Positions 1 through 11,892 are shown, numbered from the stretch's first letter. The stretch is DNA of 64,000 bases from Dichetophora obliterata (GCA_963920525.1 OY986439.1:39002819-39066818), one strand, 5' to 3'. A program made the numbers and translations. Notes: a model not told the origin generated them from the letters alone.

Positions 1-1768
1 TCATTAATATTATGTATAATAATATATATATTCATTATACAATAAAATGTTAAATTATATGAAGATACACTCTGAAAAAAGTTCGACTTTAAGGTCAACA
101 AACACAAGTTTTTGTTTTAACCCTCTATTGCATACGAAGCCATATATGTCATTTCATTTTCAAATTCGAATTTCCAACTGATATCTGAAGTTTCGAAAAA
201 GAGCAGTTATTAAAATGCATTAGTAGACGCTTGTTAATGTGCGGTGAATGTTGTTGTCTCTTCTTTTTACACAGCTGCTAAGAAAATCTCGGTTTTGTTT
301 ATCAGTGCGTGTTGTTTTTTATTTTGAATTCAGAAAAACAGAGAAATCAAAAAATAAAACATATATTTCTCTAAGTTAAGTGTTAGTAAGTTTTCTTATA
401 TAATATATTTTATAGAATTTATAGCCTACTGATTAATGCTTATGAGATTGGTTTTCAATTGTAAATTTCGAACAGCTATAAATGACTTCTAACGAAAACG
501 GAACTACCTTTTTGAAAAAAAATTTTGTTCATTTAATTATGCCATTTCAAATATAAATCCAACAAAAAATTTTTTTATCTGGATCATAATGCGTGCAGTA
601 GAGGGTTAAGTCCTGAAATTTCTTTAGTTTCAAGGAATTTTTTTTTATTAAAAAAGTGTTTACATTTGTTGAAAAAATGAAGAATTTTAATTTAAAAGTA
701 AACATTTTTTTACTTAATAATATAATAAATATTTGAAGAAATTGTTTTATTAATAATATAAATGTTTTTATCAATTATTTCAATAAAACTTTGCCTTTAA
801 ATAAAAAAATAAATAAATTCGCCATTTTAACTCTACTCACTAGGCTATGGCCGCTTACATTGCTTAATAATTAGAATTTTATAGTTTTATTGGAAAAATA
901 TTGATATATAAGATAGCAATAATTCAGTTGAGGCTAATGTTTCAACAATCATGAATTGCTTGCATACAAATAGCCAGTGCGGCCAACAATAATTAATCAA
1001 AAGGCAGCAACTCACAAAAAAAGCGTTATTTTGACAAAAATACACTCAAATATTAAGTCCAAAGATATATTATGCGTATCGTATTTGTTGAATATATGTG
1101 AATTTATGAAAAAAATCTAAGACATTTTAGGAGCAACGAACTAAAATTTCTTTCTGTGTATCTACCTTTAAACTAAATGAAACTGTTTCAAGAGAAGACT
1201 ATGTCATATTCTCATACAACCAAAATTTTGATGCAAATGTTATTAAATAACTGTCTATAATTGGAGAATAGTAGTTATTTATTTTGTGTGCAAGTGTCCT
1301 TATAAAACATTACAAAAAGCACTTGCTTTTATACTTACTTAGTAAAAATTAATAAAGAACATTGAAAATTTGTAATGAAAACACCAATGAATATTAAATT
1401 TCCACCAATTCACTTTAACACTGTAAATAAAAATATATATGAACTATGTAATAACGCTTATTTTTAAGTTTTTATTCTTTATAACAATGAAATACGACTA
1501 AGCTGATACGTCTGAGATGACTATCCTTTTTATATTAATTCAAATTGAAATCTTTTAAATCAAAATAAATCTGTTTATAAATGCAAGATCTCTCATGAAC
1601 GCGTTATGTTTTCTTTTACCTCTTATACCTCTGCCTGATGATATCTACAATAATCGATTAATGTTTTTGGCCACAATATACTGTAGTACATGAATATGTT
1701 TCTATATTTAGATCTCAACCTTAAACTGTTATTAGATCTGTTTCCGTACTAACTTCAAGTAATTGTCG
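1..1768. other. AT-rich noncoding sequence
   Basis: I see no supportable gene here. Short open frames on either strand encode only low-complexity K/F/I/L-rich peptides, as expected from AT-rich DNA. Confidence 0.6.
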
Positions 1769-1840
1769 GCCTTTGTAGTCTAGTGGAAAGTGCGCTAGAC
1801 TATCAACCCAGAGGTCCTTGGTTCGAATCCGGGTTCGGGC
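1769..1840 (+). repeat. tRNA-like SINE head or tRNA pseudogene, copy 1
   Basis: Internal pol III promoter elements are visible: box A tagtctagtgg at 1776-1786 and box B ggttcgaatcc at 1820-1830. The T arm pairs well. The acceptor stem pairs at its outer end but is mismatched at positions 5 and 6, and the anticodon stem is poorly paired. If forced, the anticodon would be ATC (Asp-like). A related sequence on the minus strand at 59282-59353 also shares 3' flanking sequence (tttctttgttctt), which a lone tRNA gene would not explain. I therefore favour a tRNA-derived SINE over a working tRNA. Confidence 0.6.
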
Positions 1841-2356
1841 ATGTTTCTTTTCACTTTCTTTGTTCTTTTCTACATTTAAGAATTATGGAAATAGACTAGA
1901 GAGTGACATTTTGCATGTTATTCTTATCTCTTGAACTTAAAAAATTTGTAAAATAACGCTTTTAAGCCACTTCCAGTTATTTGAATCGATTACGGAGACA
2001 GACCTATTGCTTATTTACCTCCTCGCAACTTGAACCAAAAAAACTATGCTGCAGTCTTCAGTTCCTCATCTTATAGCAATGCATTAATTGCATTAGTACT
2101 AAAGTGATTAATTAATTCATTATGAGTCACAACATTCATAATTGCTTTTAATGAGGTTTGGCTAAGACCCAACACATTAAAATCCAAAATTCTGTGTAAC
2201 AAATTTTACATATATCGTAAAGATAAAAACTTTATGCCTGGCAATTCTTCTAACGGTGGGGGTGTGTTAACTGTACTAAAATTAACATATTTCTCTCAAG
2301 AAATAGTTATTCGGAACGGAATAGTTAAGGAACGGTTCTTTGAGTCTCTAAATATC

Positions 2357-3901
2357 ATGCTCATTAGGGCGTATCGAAAAATGAAGATCGTATTCTAAGA
2401 GGTTTCAAAAGTTGCATAGGTTGGTCAAGATCTCTCCAAAACATTTTACGGAAAAAATAAGGATGTCTTCTCTCCCGCAAAGACATAGTTGTTTTTTTAG
2501 AAAAACAGTATAAAATCACGATCTCAAAATGCTTAGATTTTTGTAAAAAAAAAATTCATATGTTTTAAAGTAAAAGTAAATGAAGACTCTAACTAACAAT
2601 ATCTTGCAAAATACGATGCGATTCTTGTTTTTTACCCACATAGTCCTGTCTGACGGATATTCCAATCTAAAGGTACACTCGAGGCAGCACAAAACTTTTG
2701 ATTGCTATCTGATTGTCTAAATTTTGGCGATTTTGATTATAGTGTTGACGTTTTCCTTATATTTTGCTTATTAATAATTTGCATTTTTTGTTCATATGAA
2801 TTTTCTTGTTTTTGAGAAATGTATACTTGAATGCAATTTTTTAACTTTTTTTAAAAAAAATGAATATAAGGTTTTATATCTCGGGCTCCAGAAGTGGTAC
2901 CAAAGATAATTTCCTTAATTTAGATTCTTCAACTACTTCTGAACAGCATCCTGTCCAAGAGGATCAATTTACAACACCAAGTTAAGACCACGATTTTTTT
3001 TTCCTTTTTTTTTTAAAAATGTTTTTAAAAAATTTTCTTTCCTTATTTCTTTAAAATACCTAATAATATTTCCTAATATTTCGTTAAAATACTTCAACTC
3101 AGCATTCTCGAAAATGCTGCACTAAAATTTTGAGTTTCTGAGTTTGCCATTCGATGGGTCTCAATTGACATAGCAATTGTTGCTAAGAAGTGCTTTAATG
3201 ATATAATAACCATAAAGAAGATATGAACAAAATTGTTACATTTCATGCATGAAGTAACTTTTTTTATATCAAAATAGGAAAAAAAGATCTTGGCCTTTTC
3301 CTGCTGTTTTAAAATAGATATTTTTAGACATTGTTTTGCTCAAAACTGCTTGCAGAGTCCACATTGAGTAAATTTTCTTCGGTGCCCGAGATATAAAACC
3401 TAATATTAATTTTTTGAAAAAGTTAAAAAATTGCATTCAAGTATACATCTCTTCAAAACAGGAAAATGCATATGCAAAAAATATGCAAATTATTATTTTG
3501 CCAAATTTAAGGAAAACGTTAACACTGTAATCAATATCACCATAATTAAGACAATCAGATAACAGTGCAAAGTTCTGCGCTATCTCGAGAGTACCTTCAT
3601 GTACCTGTATCCTTCACACAGGACACTGGGTAAATACCTAGATCGGCATCGTGTTGTCAAAATGTTGTTAGTTAAAGTCTATATTTAATTTTGCTTTAAG
3701 ACATATGTAGTTTGTCTAACAAACATTAAAACATTTTGAGATCGTGATTTTTTAATGTTTTTCTCTAAAAACAACTTTGTCCTTGCGGGAGAGGAAGAGA
3801 TCCTTATTTTTTTCTAAAATTTTTTTAACAATTCTAATAAAGAAGACTTCTTAGAATGTGAAATTCGAAAAAATTGTAATTCGATACGCCCTAATGCTCA
3901 T
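2357..3901. mobile_element. Foldback / hAT-like nonautonomous element with 8-bp TSD
   Basis: The element proper is 2365-3893 (1529 bp). The outer inverted repeats begin tagggcgtatcgaa and end ttcgatacgccta-like, and the repeat of atgctcat on both sides (2357-2364 and 3894-3901) is an 8-bp target duplication. Inverted similarity runs deep: tcacgatctcaaaatg near 2516 mirrors cattttgagatcgtga near 3734, and a block at 2809-2890 mirrors 3375-3462. Arms are therefore about 500 bp around a roughly 480-bp centre. There is no coding capacity. The 8-bp duplication suits hAT, but the family is inferred. It splits a LINE endonuclease motif, which supports the boundaries independently. Confidence 0.8.
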
Positions 3902-4535
3902 ATATCCCTCCATTTTCTAACTTACAAGTTTATAGCAAACATTTGATCTCTATTAATAAAGTTTGTTTACGGGGACATCCCTATGATCATATTTTAATAA
4001 CTGGTGACTTTAAACTGCCAAATGTTTCTTCGAACTGCTTTTCCGAATATCCTTCTATATATTTTAACCTTCGACTGAAAGTTAATCTGATAATTACTTT
4101 TCAAATGAGCTCCTAAGCCAAGGGCTTTCTCAAATTAACTGTTACTTGAACAAGAATAACTGTTTGCTAGGTCTGGTATTTTTTTATGAGAGCAACATTG
4201 CTACAGTGTCGAGGTTTGATCCCCTGGTTTTTCACGAAGATTTCCAACATCCAACTATAGAAATCAGTCTTAATTTTCCTAAACCATCGGTACAGAACCA
4301 TGCTGTTTAATCGTTCATCGAATTAAACTTTAAGAAAACTAATAATGTTCTTTAGAAGTTTGTTCAAAATAAATAAGTCATCTATTTTGAATGTACCCAG
4401 TGTGCCAAACGGATCTGTTACGAATCCGTTACGAACTCACTTCTTCGTACATTTTGTCCGAAACGGATTGCGTTTCGCATCCGGAACGGATCCTTTTTCG
4501 TATGAAATTCCTCTCTCCGTTACGGACTTCAGTTA

Positions 4536-4735
4536 CGAATCCGTTTCGGACTTCAGATACGAATCCGTTTCGGACTTCAGTTACGAATCCGTTTCGGACT
4601 TCAGATACGAATCCATTTCGGATTTCAGATACGAATCCGTTTCGGACTTCAGATACGAATCTGTTTCGGGCTTCAGATACGAATCCGTTTCGGACTTCAG
4701 ATACGAATCCATTTCGGACTTCATATACGAAACAG
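4536..4735. repeat. 24-bp tandem repeat, about 8 copies
   Basis: The unit is acgaatccgtttcggacttc followed by four more bases, repeated with few changes every 24 bp (starts near 4536, 4560, 4584, 4608 and so on). As 24 is a multiple of three, several frames on both strands stay open and give artificial periodic peptides such as YESVSDFR. I treat these as subterminal transposon repeats, not protein repeats. Confidence 0.85.
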
Positions 4736-4740
4736 ACGTT

Positions 4741-5270
4741 TCAGACTCCTTTTTTTTAAATAATGCGAACTCGCAACGGACTCGTTTGACGCATTTAACT
4801 ACAGATGTTAAAAATATAGGTTCTCTAAACAAGTTTGACGCATTCAAATTCGAAAACTTTTTGCAGGAAATTAAACGTAAATTAAAACAAAAAAATTTTA
4901 GGCTAGTTTAAATGGTAAAAAAAAATAATTCAAAATATCAAACAAACGAGAACAATGTTGGTGAGTTCCAGGATGGCTCATACTTGTTTCTTCAAACAGC
5001 TAAACATTATTTTTCATTGAAGCATCCCAATAACTTTTACTGCTATAATGACAAAGCGTACAAAATTCACGCAATTAAAAAAGTTCCGAAAAATATCTTG
5101 TGTACGGCTATCCTATAGTCACATTTAACTTGATCAGTAATGATAATTATTTAAAAATTCTGACAAGTACTTTTCTTCGATTTGAAGGAGAGCTTGAGGA
5201 GCACGAGCCTAATGAAATAAAAAAGTTGTTTAAAATAAAAAAAGTACACAATTGTATTTCGTATCCCTAA
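4741..5270 (+). pseudogene. Transposase C-terminal remnant in the CACTA-like element
   Basis: After the 24-bp repeats the frame reads RLTHLTTDVKNIGSLNKFD, then AFKFENFL. A stop (TAA, 4909-4911) follows, and the same frame continues to 5118 with FQDGSYLFLQTAKHYFSLK. A further stretch near 5150-5260 in another frame ends in CISYP. The D-V-K-x-x-G-S-L-x-x-F-x-A-F-x-F-E-N core resembles the C-terminal part of CACTA/EnSpm-type proteins that I recall from arthropods; this is recognition from memory, not a search. The open frame beginning at 4345 starts outside the terminal repeat, so its first part is not transposase. Confidence 0.45.
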
Positions 5271-5830
5271 TCCACTGAAAATAAAATAAGAAATTGTAAA
5301 ACAAATTTAATACTGTCTTTTATGTTAACGTTGTGGTATTTTTTTTTTGACGGATTCGTAACGGGTTCGTAACGGGTCCGTCAAAACATAAGAGCGATTC
5401 CTCTCAAAAATACGAATTGCTTTTTTCTTTTTTTCGGATCCGCCTCGAACTCAGAACGGACTTCAGAAACGAATCCGTAACGGACTTCAGATACGAATCC
5501 GTTTCGGACTTCATATACGAATCCGTTTCAGACTCTTTTGGCGGATTCGTAACGGGTTCGTAACGGGTCCGTCGAAACATAAGAAAGCGTAGTGCGTACT
5601 GACGGACTCGTAACGGGTTCGTAACGGATCCGCATCCGTTTTTGTGCACATTGGGTAAATACAAAATTTTTTCCGTAACAGAATCTGGATGCCGCTGTCT
5701 ATGCGTTTAATTCAACGCTCATGGATTGCTTTCTTGCATCTATTCCTCAACAAAGAGCCTCTATGATTTCGGGCCCCATGTGGTAAACTCAGAACTACAT
5801 CGCACTTCTGTGCAAAATCTGACTTGCTCC

Positions 5831-8650
5831 TCTTAAAATGTAGTAACTCACGAATGAATATGTTCGTAATATATCAAATGATTTTTACTATAAATAACGA
5901 CAAGAAAAGTTAAAATTTTTCCAAATTGTCCAGCTTTTTAATTAGCGAAATCAATTATCAAATTTTTAAAATCCAGCGTTCTTGTTAAGTCGTTTTCTAT
6001 GGATATAATTACATAATTCTTATATGGAGAAACATCTTTTGCCTGTAGCAATACTTACAGGAATCAACAATAAAATTCTGTGTGCAATCATTGTATTTTG
6101 AAGATTCTTCTGGCGAAGATCTTATTGGCAATTTTGTCTTAATACTTCTTCCAGATAAATAATAATAATAATAAAAATAAGTTCAGTCTCGTACAGAAAC
6201 GAAAATATTTCACTGTGATTCGAAAACGCTTCAAATCTTTGTGTGAATGAAGGCGTGGCTACTTCAATAATGTATTAAAAAGAATTATTTTCGAAATTAT
6301 CTTCCGCACTACAAGATTGTCGAAGACCCCGACGTCTAACAGTTTCAAAAGTTGAAACCTACATACATGCATACCTCCGAGAAAGACGTCATTCTACACT
6401 TTAAAAAAAAATCCATTGGAACTTACAGCAATTATTGCTGGCAACAGATTCCCTTAATTTATTTTAGTTTTATTTCAGAGAGCCAAATTCAAAATATGTA
6501 TTTCACGCTAGAAATGCATAAAAACTTTATCCTACAATTATTACTCTGACACTCTCTTTTAAAACTATCTAATAAAATGAATTCTCTTTTAATCTTGTCT
6601 TCGCTTATAAAAAACGCTAGAAATGCGTGAAGTCTCTCAAGTAAGTTTTGAAGAAGGTAAGCACAACAAAAACTCTGTAAAAAATCAACAACACAGCAGA
6701 CTAAACACAGACTAGACACTTGTTCGAATAAACTCTTCGAAATTAAATGACATTAAAGCAAAGGTTTTTATTTCAGGCCAAGCGTAACACCCGCTCCAAT
6801 AGCGTAAAATATCGCTGCTGGAGTGTTTTTAGGACTCTCTGAGTGCCAAGACGCTGAAATAGCGTCAAAAGAAGAGAAAATATACCTATTTTGAAAAAAA
6901 AACTTTTTAAGTTGTAATTGAGTTTAGTTTTTTGCAATTGATTTAAACTTTTAAATTACTAATTCATATTTAAAACTCTTCTGTACTAGAATTTAAACTA
7001 AAAGAAATATTACATCATCCATTTTAGCTTTTTGGTTTAAATTTTAGCTTTTTGGTCTCAATTTTTGACTTTTTGGTTTAAACTTTAGTACAGTTCTACA
7101 TTACTTTTTGTTTTTAATACAATTTATACTACATTCTAGTACATTTGGATTAATACCCGTAAATTGGAAATGCTGCGACTCGGTTCATATGTTTGTTTAT
7201 CGCGCTTGTTGTGTATAGCCCATTAGCTCGGTGGTTAGAGTAGTGAGCTTACAATTTGAATGTCGTGTGTTCGAATCTCGCGATGGTTGTTATTTTTATA
7301 TTTTTATATTTTAATCCAAGGCTGTTCTAGATTTGAAACCAATGCTAGTGTAGTTATATGTAGTACAGAAAAGTTTAAATTTTAGTACAAGATTTCTAGC
7401 CGTGTGGAAGATCTTTTGAGTTACTATACATGTATTTTTGTAGAACAAATTACTTGCAAAATGATCTGAAATATTTCAGATGTTATTTCTTTAAATGAAC
7501 CCATGTACTCAATTAAACTTAAGATTTTAGATTATCTACCGAGTACCGAAGTTCATTTGGATTCTGCCCTTCCAAGAATAATTTATATTTTCCTGACGAT
7601 GTTTGGCAATACATCATATTATCAAGCTGATTAAACATAAACATGATTATCTAGAACATGATTATCTGATGTCCGTCTCGCCTGGCGTATGCTGGAGTTA
7701 GACTCTGTTGTCTACCCATGCAGATGTAAGCTTGCACTTATCCTAGTTTACATAAATTTACAGACATTGTAATTGAACCTAGTAACCTATTAACTCATCT
7801 ATTTACCTTATATCAATCGATATATTTACTAACCAGATGAGATCCGGAAAATACAATTTAACATCACACTTGGAAATTTGTTTTTATTCTTATTAATTAA
7901 ATTTCAAATATTTGAAATTGTTATTGAAAATGTTTAATGAATAGTAATTAAGTTTAATATAATAATTGCAATGGATTTTATGTATGTTTAACCAAACCTT
8001 AAAACAAAAAAGTGCAAAAAAAAACAAATTTTTAAAGTGCTACTACTATATTTTTTAGCAACAAGGATTATATTTTTGATTAATAAAAAAAAAACTTGCT
8101 TGAATGATAGTCCTTTTTGTTTTTAAAATTTATTTTTGGTTTGACATATTTGTAATTTTATTACAAAGAAATTGTTTCTAATTTAACTTGCTGTTCTTTT
8201 TTTCTACAATTCTTCGTTTTGTTTCAAATGTAATTTTATTATATCTTGCAATATTAAATTTTCATTTTAATCAAGGAAAATTTTCTTTAAAATTAAGTTA
8301 ATTTTCTATGATTTTAAGATGATTTTTTCTCAGTATATTATTTAATGAGCATAATTTTATTTGTTGTATTTTTTAAAACCAATCAAGGCCAGTAGAAAAA
8401 CGAAAGAGTTAGAAGCAATTGCAGAAGCACTTCTTAGGGGGGTAGAGGGAGGTAGCTAGATTATATACTTAATTATTTTTTATATGAAACAAGCTAACAT
8501 ACAAGGCATTACAGTCTCGCTTAAGCCTAAAAAGAGCTTATAGTGCTTATTGCAAGGGCTTCATGAATGCCTTTACAATAACAATGCTCATAAAGCGATT
8601 CAAAGGACAGCACTCAGACTTTCAGAATATTCAAACACGTATATAACATG
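5831..8650. other. Noncoding interval
   Basis: No convincing coding sequence. It contains a tRNA-like sequence at 7216-7285 and AT-rich stretches. Short open frames near 6352-6719 overlap on both strands and show no domain features. Confidence 0.55.
7216..7285 (+). repeat. tRNA-like sequence (degenerate SINE head)
   Basis: Box A-like tagctcggtgg at 7224-7234 and box B-like gtgttcgaatc at 7267-7277 are about 43 bp apart, the spacing of a tRNA gene without a long variable arm. Stems pair poorly and T/A-rich sequence follows directly. It is probably a tRNA pseudogene or the head of a SINE different from the 1769 copy. Confidence 0.4.
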
Positions 8651-9082
8651 TGTTTACACCAAAATTAACTTTTGTTTGCAAAATTCCTGACTCAGCTATT
8701 GCGAATATTAAATATCTTGTAACTTCTAATTGAGCCCACAGAGGCCGCTTACTTCTTTCGAAATTAGTTTTAGTACTTACATTCCATTAAGTTTCGGCAG
8801 CTTCCTGCTAACCAAGTAACTTTTCTGTCTCTTCGTTTTTCAACTCGCAACGTGATAAGGTAAATTTCCTAAGCAAACATTTTTTGGTGTGTATTATTTT
8901 CCATTATTCTTATTATTATTATATCCAAGTATTTATCAATTATACTTAATAAAAACCTATCCATTAAAATCACACCATTTGTTCTTACTTAATCCACTTT
9001 TCTTTTGCATGGATATATTTATTAAACTCGCTGAGTTTAATAAATGAATGCAGTTTCATTTAAGAAATCATCCGCAGAATCA
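8651..9082 (+). repeat. 5' LTR of BEL element
   Basis: 432 bp, tgtttacacc to cgcagaatca, identical to 18460-18891 base for base in my reading. It should hold the promoter and start of the genomic RNA. AATAAA-type signals occur near 8948 and 9039. Confidence 0.95.
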
Positions 9083-9085
9083 TTT

Positions 9086-9103
9086 TGGTCCAATCGAACC
9101 GGA
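9086..9103 (+). promoter_or_regulatory. Candidate primer binding site
   Basis: Tggtccaatcgaaccgga begins 3 bp after the 5' LTR. It starts with TGG, as expected for pairing with a tRNA 3' CCA end, and contains a T-arm-like ttcgatt in reverse complement. I could not assign the tRNA. Confidence 0.45.
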
Positions 9104-10529
9104 TTTCATTCACACCACCTAATCACAGCGAGAAATCCAAGTCCAAGGAATCTAATTCTGCAAATAAAAATCATCAAATCCAAATCAAAATCATCAAATC
9201 CAGAAATCATTAAATCATAAGGTGCGTATGCAAGTGTTATTTTCTTTAGTTAGTGCAAGTGCTAAAAATAGAAATTCAATAAAAAGAGAAAAAAAAAAAA
9301 ACGACATAAGCTCCCTAAAAATTATATCGCGCAACAAATCAGTTAAATGTAAAAATAAATACATTTATTTTTACGAATAAATAAATACAATACATTTTAC
9401 ATGTATTTTTTACAAATAAATACAATAAATACATAAATATAATTCCTGGGATATTAACAATAAGTAAAGAATTAAAAATACTTAAATAACTTAAAATACT
9501 TAAATTAAAGAACATAAGAAATTCTAAAATAATTCTTTATTGCAAAAAGTTAATCATTTAACAAGTGCTTCGTAAAGTTTCGCAAAAAAGAGCAAAAGTT
9601 TACTTCGTTTTTTACGTGTCTATTGCTAAGTTAATAGACATATCGTTCGTCAAGTGTTTAACTTATTAGCAACATTGTTAAATATCGACGAACTGTATGC
9701 ACATATGTATATACAGCGCTTTAGTTCGTTCTCTTCGTCAACTTGTTGCAATCGTTAACACTTGTGTTCATGTATACAACTCTCATCTTGGCTTTCACAA
9801 CTAAGCTCGATCATTTTGTATATATGTATGTATGTATATATACTGCGTTGTCTTGCCGCGATCGATGATCTATCCTAGACATGTTGATGAATTGCTCTTC
9901 GTATACATTTATTTCCATATGCTCCCTGTAAGCAACATGTTTTTTTTTTGTTTTAATTTTTATACACAAATTTAACAACTCGCTCTTAAATTCCTATAAG
10001 AAACTTGTTGCGGGAATAATTTTAGATAAGTATGTTGCTAGTCGTTGCTTATACTATTAGTTAGTTGCATGTACAAAAAAAAAAAAAAAAGGGAGAAGAA
10101 GAACACTTCAAGTAAACCAGGGGCGTTATAAGCAAATAAAATATTCCGTAAAATATTCTTTTTATGATCAAACATACATTTAAATTAAAATTATAATATT
10201 ATTAATTAAAGGTAATAGCAAAAATACATTATTTCCAAATATACAAAAATTTTTTGCCGTACGTGTTAAACAACAACAACAACAACTTAAACAAAGGCAA
10301 CAATAATATACAAAACTAAATACACTGAGCTACGCATACATTTTTCACATTCAACATAATTGTTGGCTACTCTGAGCTACGCATACATTTTTATTTCAAC
10401 AATTATTTCATTCTTGTGAAACATTTATATGTCTTGTTCTGCGTTCTGATTTCTTTTGGAATAAATGCAATTTTTCCTGGACTATTAAGTGCTAAATAAT
10501 AATACAAAAAAATATTACTTCCTGTTTTC

Positions 10530-11480
10530 CACTATTTCTAATTTCGATATTTTTATCGATAATAATTTTCAAATTCAAATCGATTTGCCAACGCCACATT
10601 TCTGTTCTCATATAGAACCATTTTTACCAGGACGTTTGGCAGTCAATTCATTCAATGATATCGATAATAATTTAAAATATCGATAGTAAAATTTTACAAT
10701 TCAATTCAAAACAATTTGCCAACGCCACATTTCTGTTCTCATTTAGAACCATTTTTTACCCGGACGTTTGGCAGTCAATTCTTTCATTATATCGATAATT
10801 ACTTATAATATCGATCGTAAAATTTTACATTTTCAAATTCAAAACGATTTGCCAACGCCACATTTCTGTTCTCATTTAGAACCATATTTACCAGGACGTT
10901 TGGCAGTCAATTCATTCAATGATATCGATAATAATTTATAATATCGATAGTAAAATTTTACACTTCAGTTCAAAACGATTTGCCAACGCCACATTTCTGT
11001 TCTCATTTAGAACCATTTTTACCAGGACGTTTGGCAGTCAATTCATTCAATGATATCGATAATAATTTAAAATATCGATAGTAAAATTTTACAATTCAAT
11101 TCAAAACAATTTGCCAACGCCACATTTCTGTTCTCATTTAGAACCATTTTTTACCCGGACGTTTGGCAGTCAATTCTTTCATTATATCGATAATTACTTA
11201 TAATATCGATCGTAAAATTTTACATTTTCAAATTCAAAACGATTTGCCAACGCCACATTTCTGTTCTCATATAGAACCATTTTTACCAGGACGTTTGGCA
11301 GTCAATTCATTCAATTATATCGATAATAATTTATAATATCGATAGTAAAATTTTACAATTCAATTCAAAACGATTTGCCAACGCCACATTTCTGTTCTCA
11401 TTTAGAACCATTTTTACCCGGACGTTTGGCAGTCAATTCTTTCAACGATATTGGAAATTATAAATTATTATTAATATAAA
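10530..11480 (+). repeat. 131-133 bp tandem array with clustered TATCGATA
   Basis: Seven good units, anchored on ttgccaacgccacatttctg at 10585, 10716, 10849, 10980, 11111, 11244 and 11375, plus a decayed eighth near 11508. Spacing is 131 or 133 bp. Two variants recur: one with gatatcgataataa and aatatcgatagt, one with tatatcgataattac and aatatcgatcgt. I count eleven exact TATCGATA octamers from 10554 to 11348. In Drosophila TATCGATA is the DREF core and CGATA clusters are bound by the boundary factor BEAF-32. That such factors act here is inference. Confidence 0.9.
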
Positions 11481-11580
11481 AAATTTTACTACTTCAATTC
11501 CAAACGATTAACAACTGATACATTTCGGTTCTCGTTAGAACCATTTTTTTTATAGCGTTGTTTGATAGTCGTTTGTATCG

Positions 11581-11618
<38 letters not shown>

Positions 11619-11892
11619 GCTAATTCAGATTTTAATACTTTTTTTCGAACGGCTTCTATTTCAATTGGTTCAATTTTTCTGAAATATTTCTGTTCTGAGC
11701 TAAAAGAAATTCTACCAAATCGTTTTACAATCAGTTGCAAAAGCAATCGTCGTAAAAACTAAGATACTTATATCGATCGTTCTATTCATATTAAATCAGA
11801 AATTTTTTTGAATACTTTATCCTTAAATCACAATTTTTTGTTGAATTAAATTTTTCGTCGATCTATTATTTACTGGTTGCTCTTTTTCTACA

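Larger units (their letters stand above)
4394..5657 (+). mobile_element. CACTA-like DNA transposon remnant with long subterminal repeats
   Basis: Ends are cccagtgtgc at 4396 and gcacattggg ending 5655, flanked by TA on both sides. Inside both ends lie many copies of cggattcgtaacgg-type units in opposite orientation, so the terminal repeats extend more than 100 bp. The left side expands into about eight 24-bp units at roughly 4536-4735. The inserted host is the LINE remnant, whose reading resumes on the right. Superfamily is inferred from the weak coding remnant inside and from the subterminal repeat architecture. Confidence 0.6.
2225..5830 (+). pseudogene. LINE endonuclease remnant interrupted by two DNA transposons
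   Basis: Three separated pieces read, in shifting frames, like the apurinic-type endonuclease domain of a non-LTR retrotransposon. A SNGGGVLTV segment lies near 2255. A CSYIPP segment near 3895 is followed by an ITGDFKLPN core near 4000. A DAAVYAFNSTL segment near 5690 resembles the linker before the reverse transcriptase. The corresponding motifs occur in the same order in the better-preserved LINE at 34.86-35.64 kb (GGGVLIAV, CSYIPP, VDFNLHF). The pieces are separated by the foldback element at 2365-3893 and the CACTA-like element at 4396-5655. Stops and frameshifts are frequent. No reverse transcriptase follows. Confidence 0.65.
9083..11892 (+). other. Unusually long BEL leader (5' UTR)
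   Basis: 2.8 kb of AT-rich untranslated sequence between LTR and Gag-Pol start. It includes a direct repeat of gagctacgcatacattttt (near 10328 and 10374), a CAA run near 10270, the 131-133 bp array at about 10530-11480 and an A-run near 11587-11618. A 65-aa frame at 10489-10686 is accidental because it lies across the first array units. Confidence 0.8.

Noticed and set aside
1769..1840. Functional tRNA gene
   Set aside because: Acceptor and anticodon stems are mismatched and the flank is shared with a dispersed copy.
4345..4911. 188-codon frame as a host repetitive protein
   Set aside because: It starts in the LINE remnant, outside the transposon end, and its repeats are a DNA-level 24-bp array open in other frames too.
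10489..10686. 65-codon ORF in the BEL leader
   Set aside because: It runs across tandem repeat units and is not maintained in the later ones.
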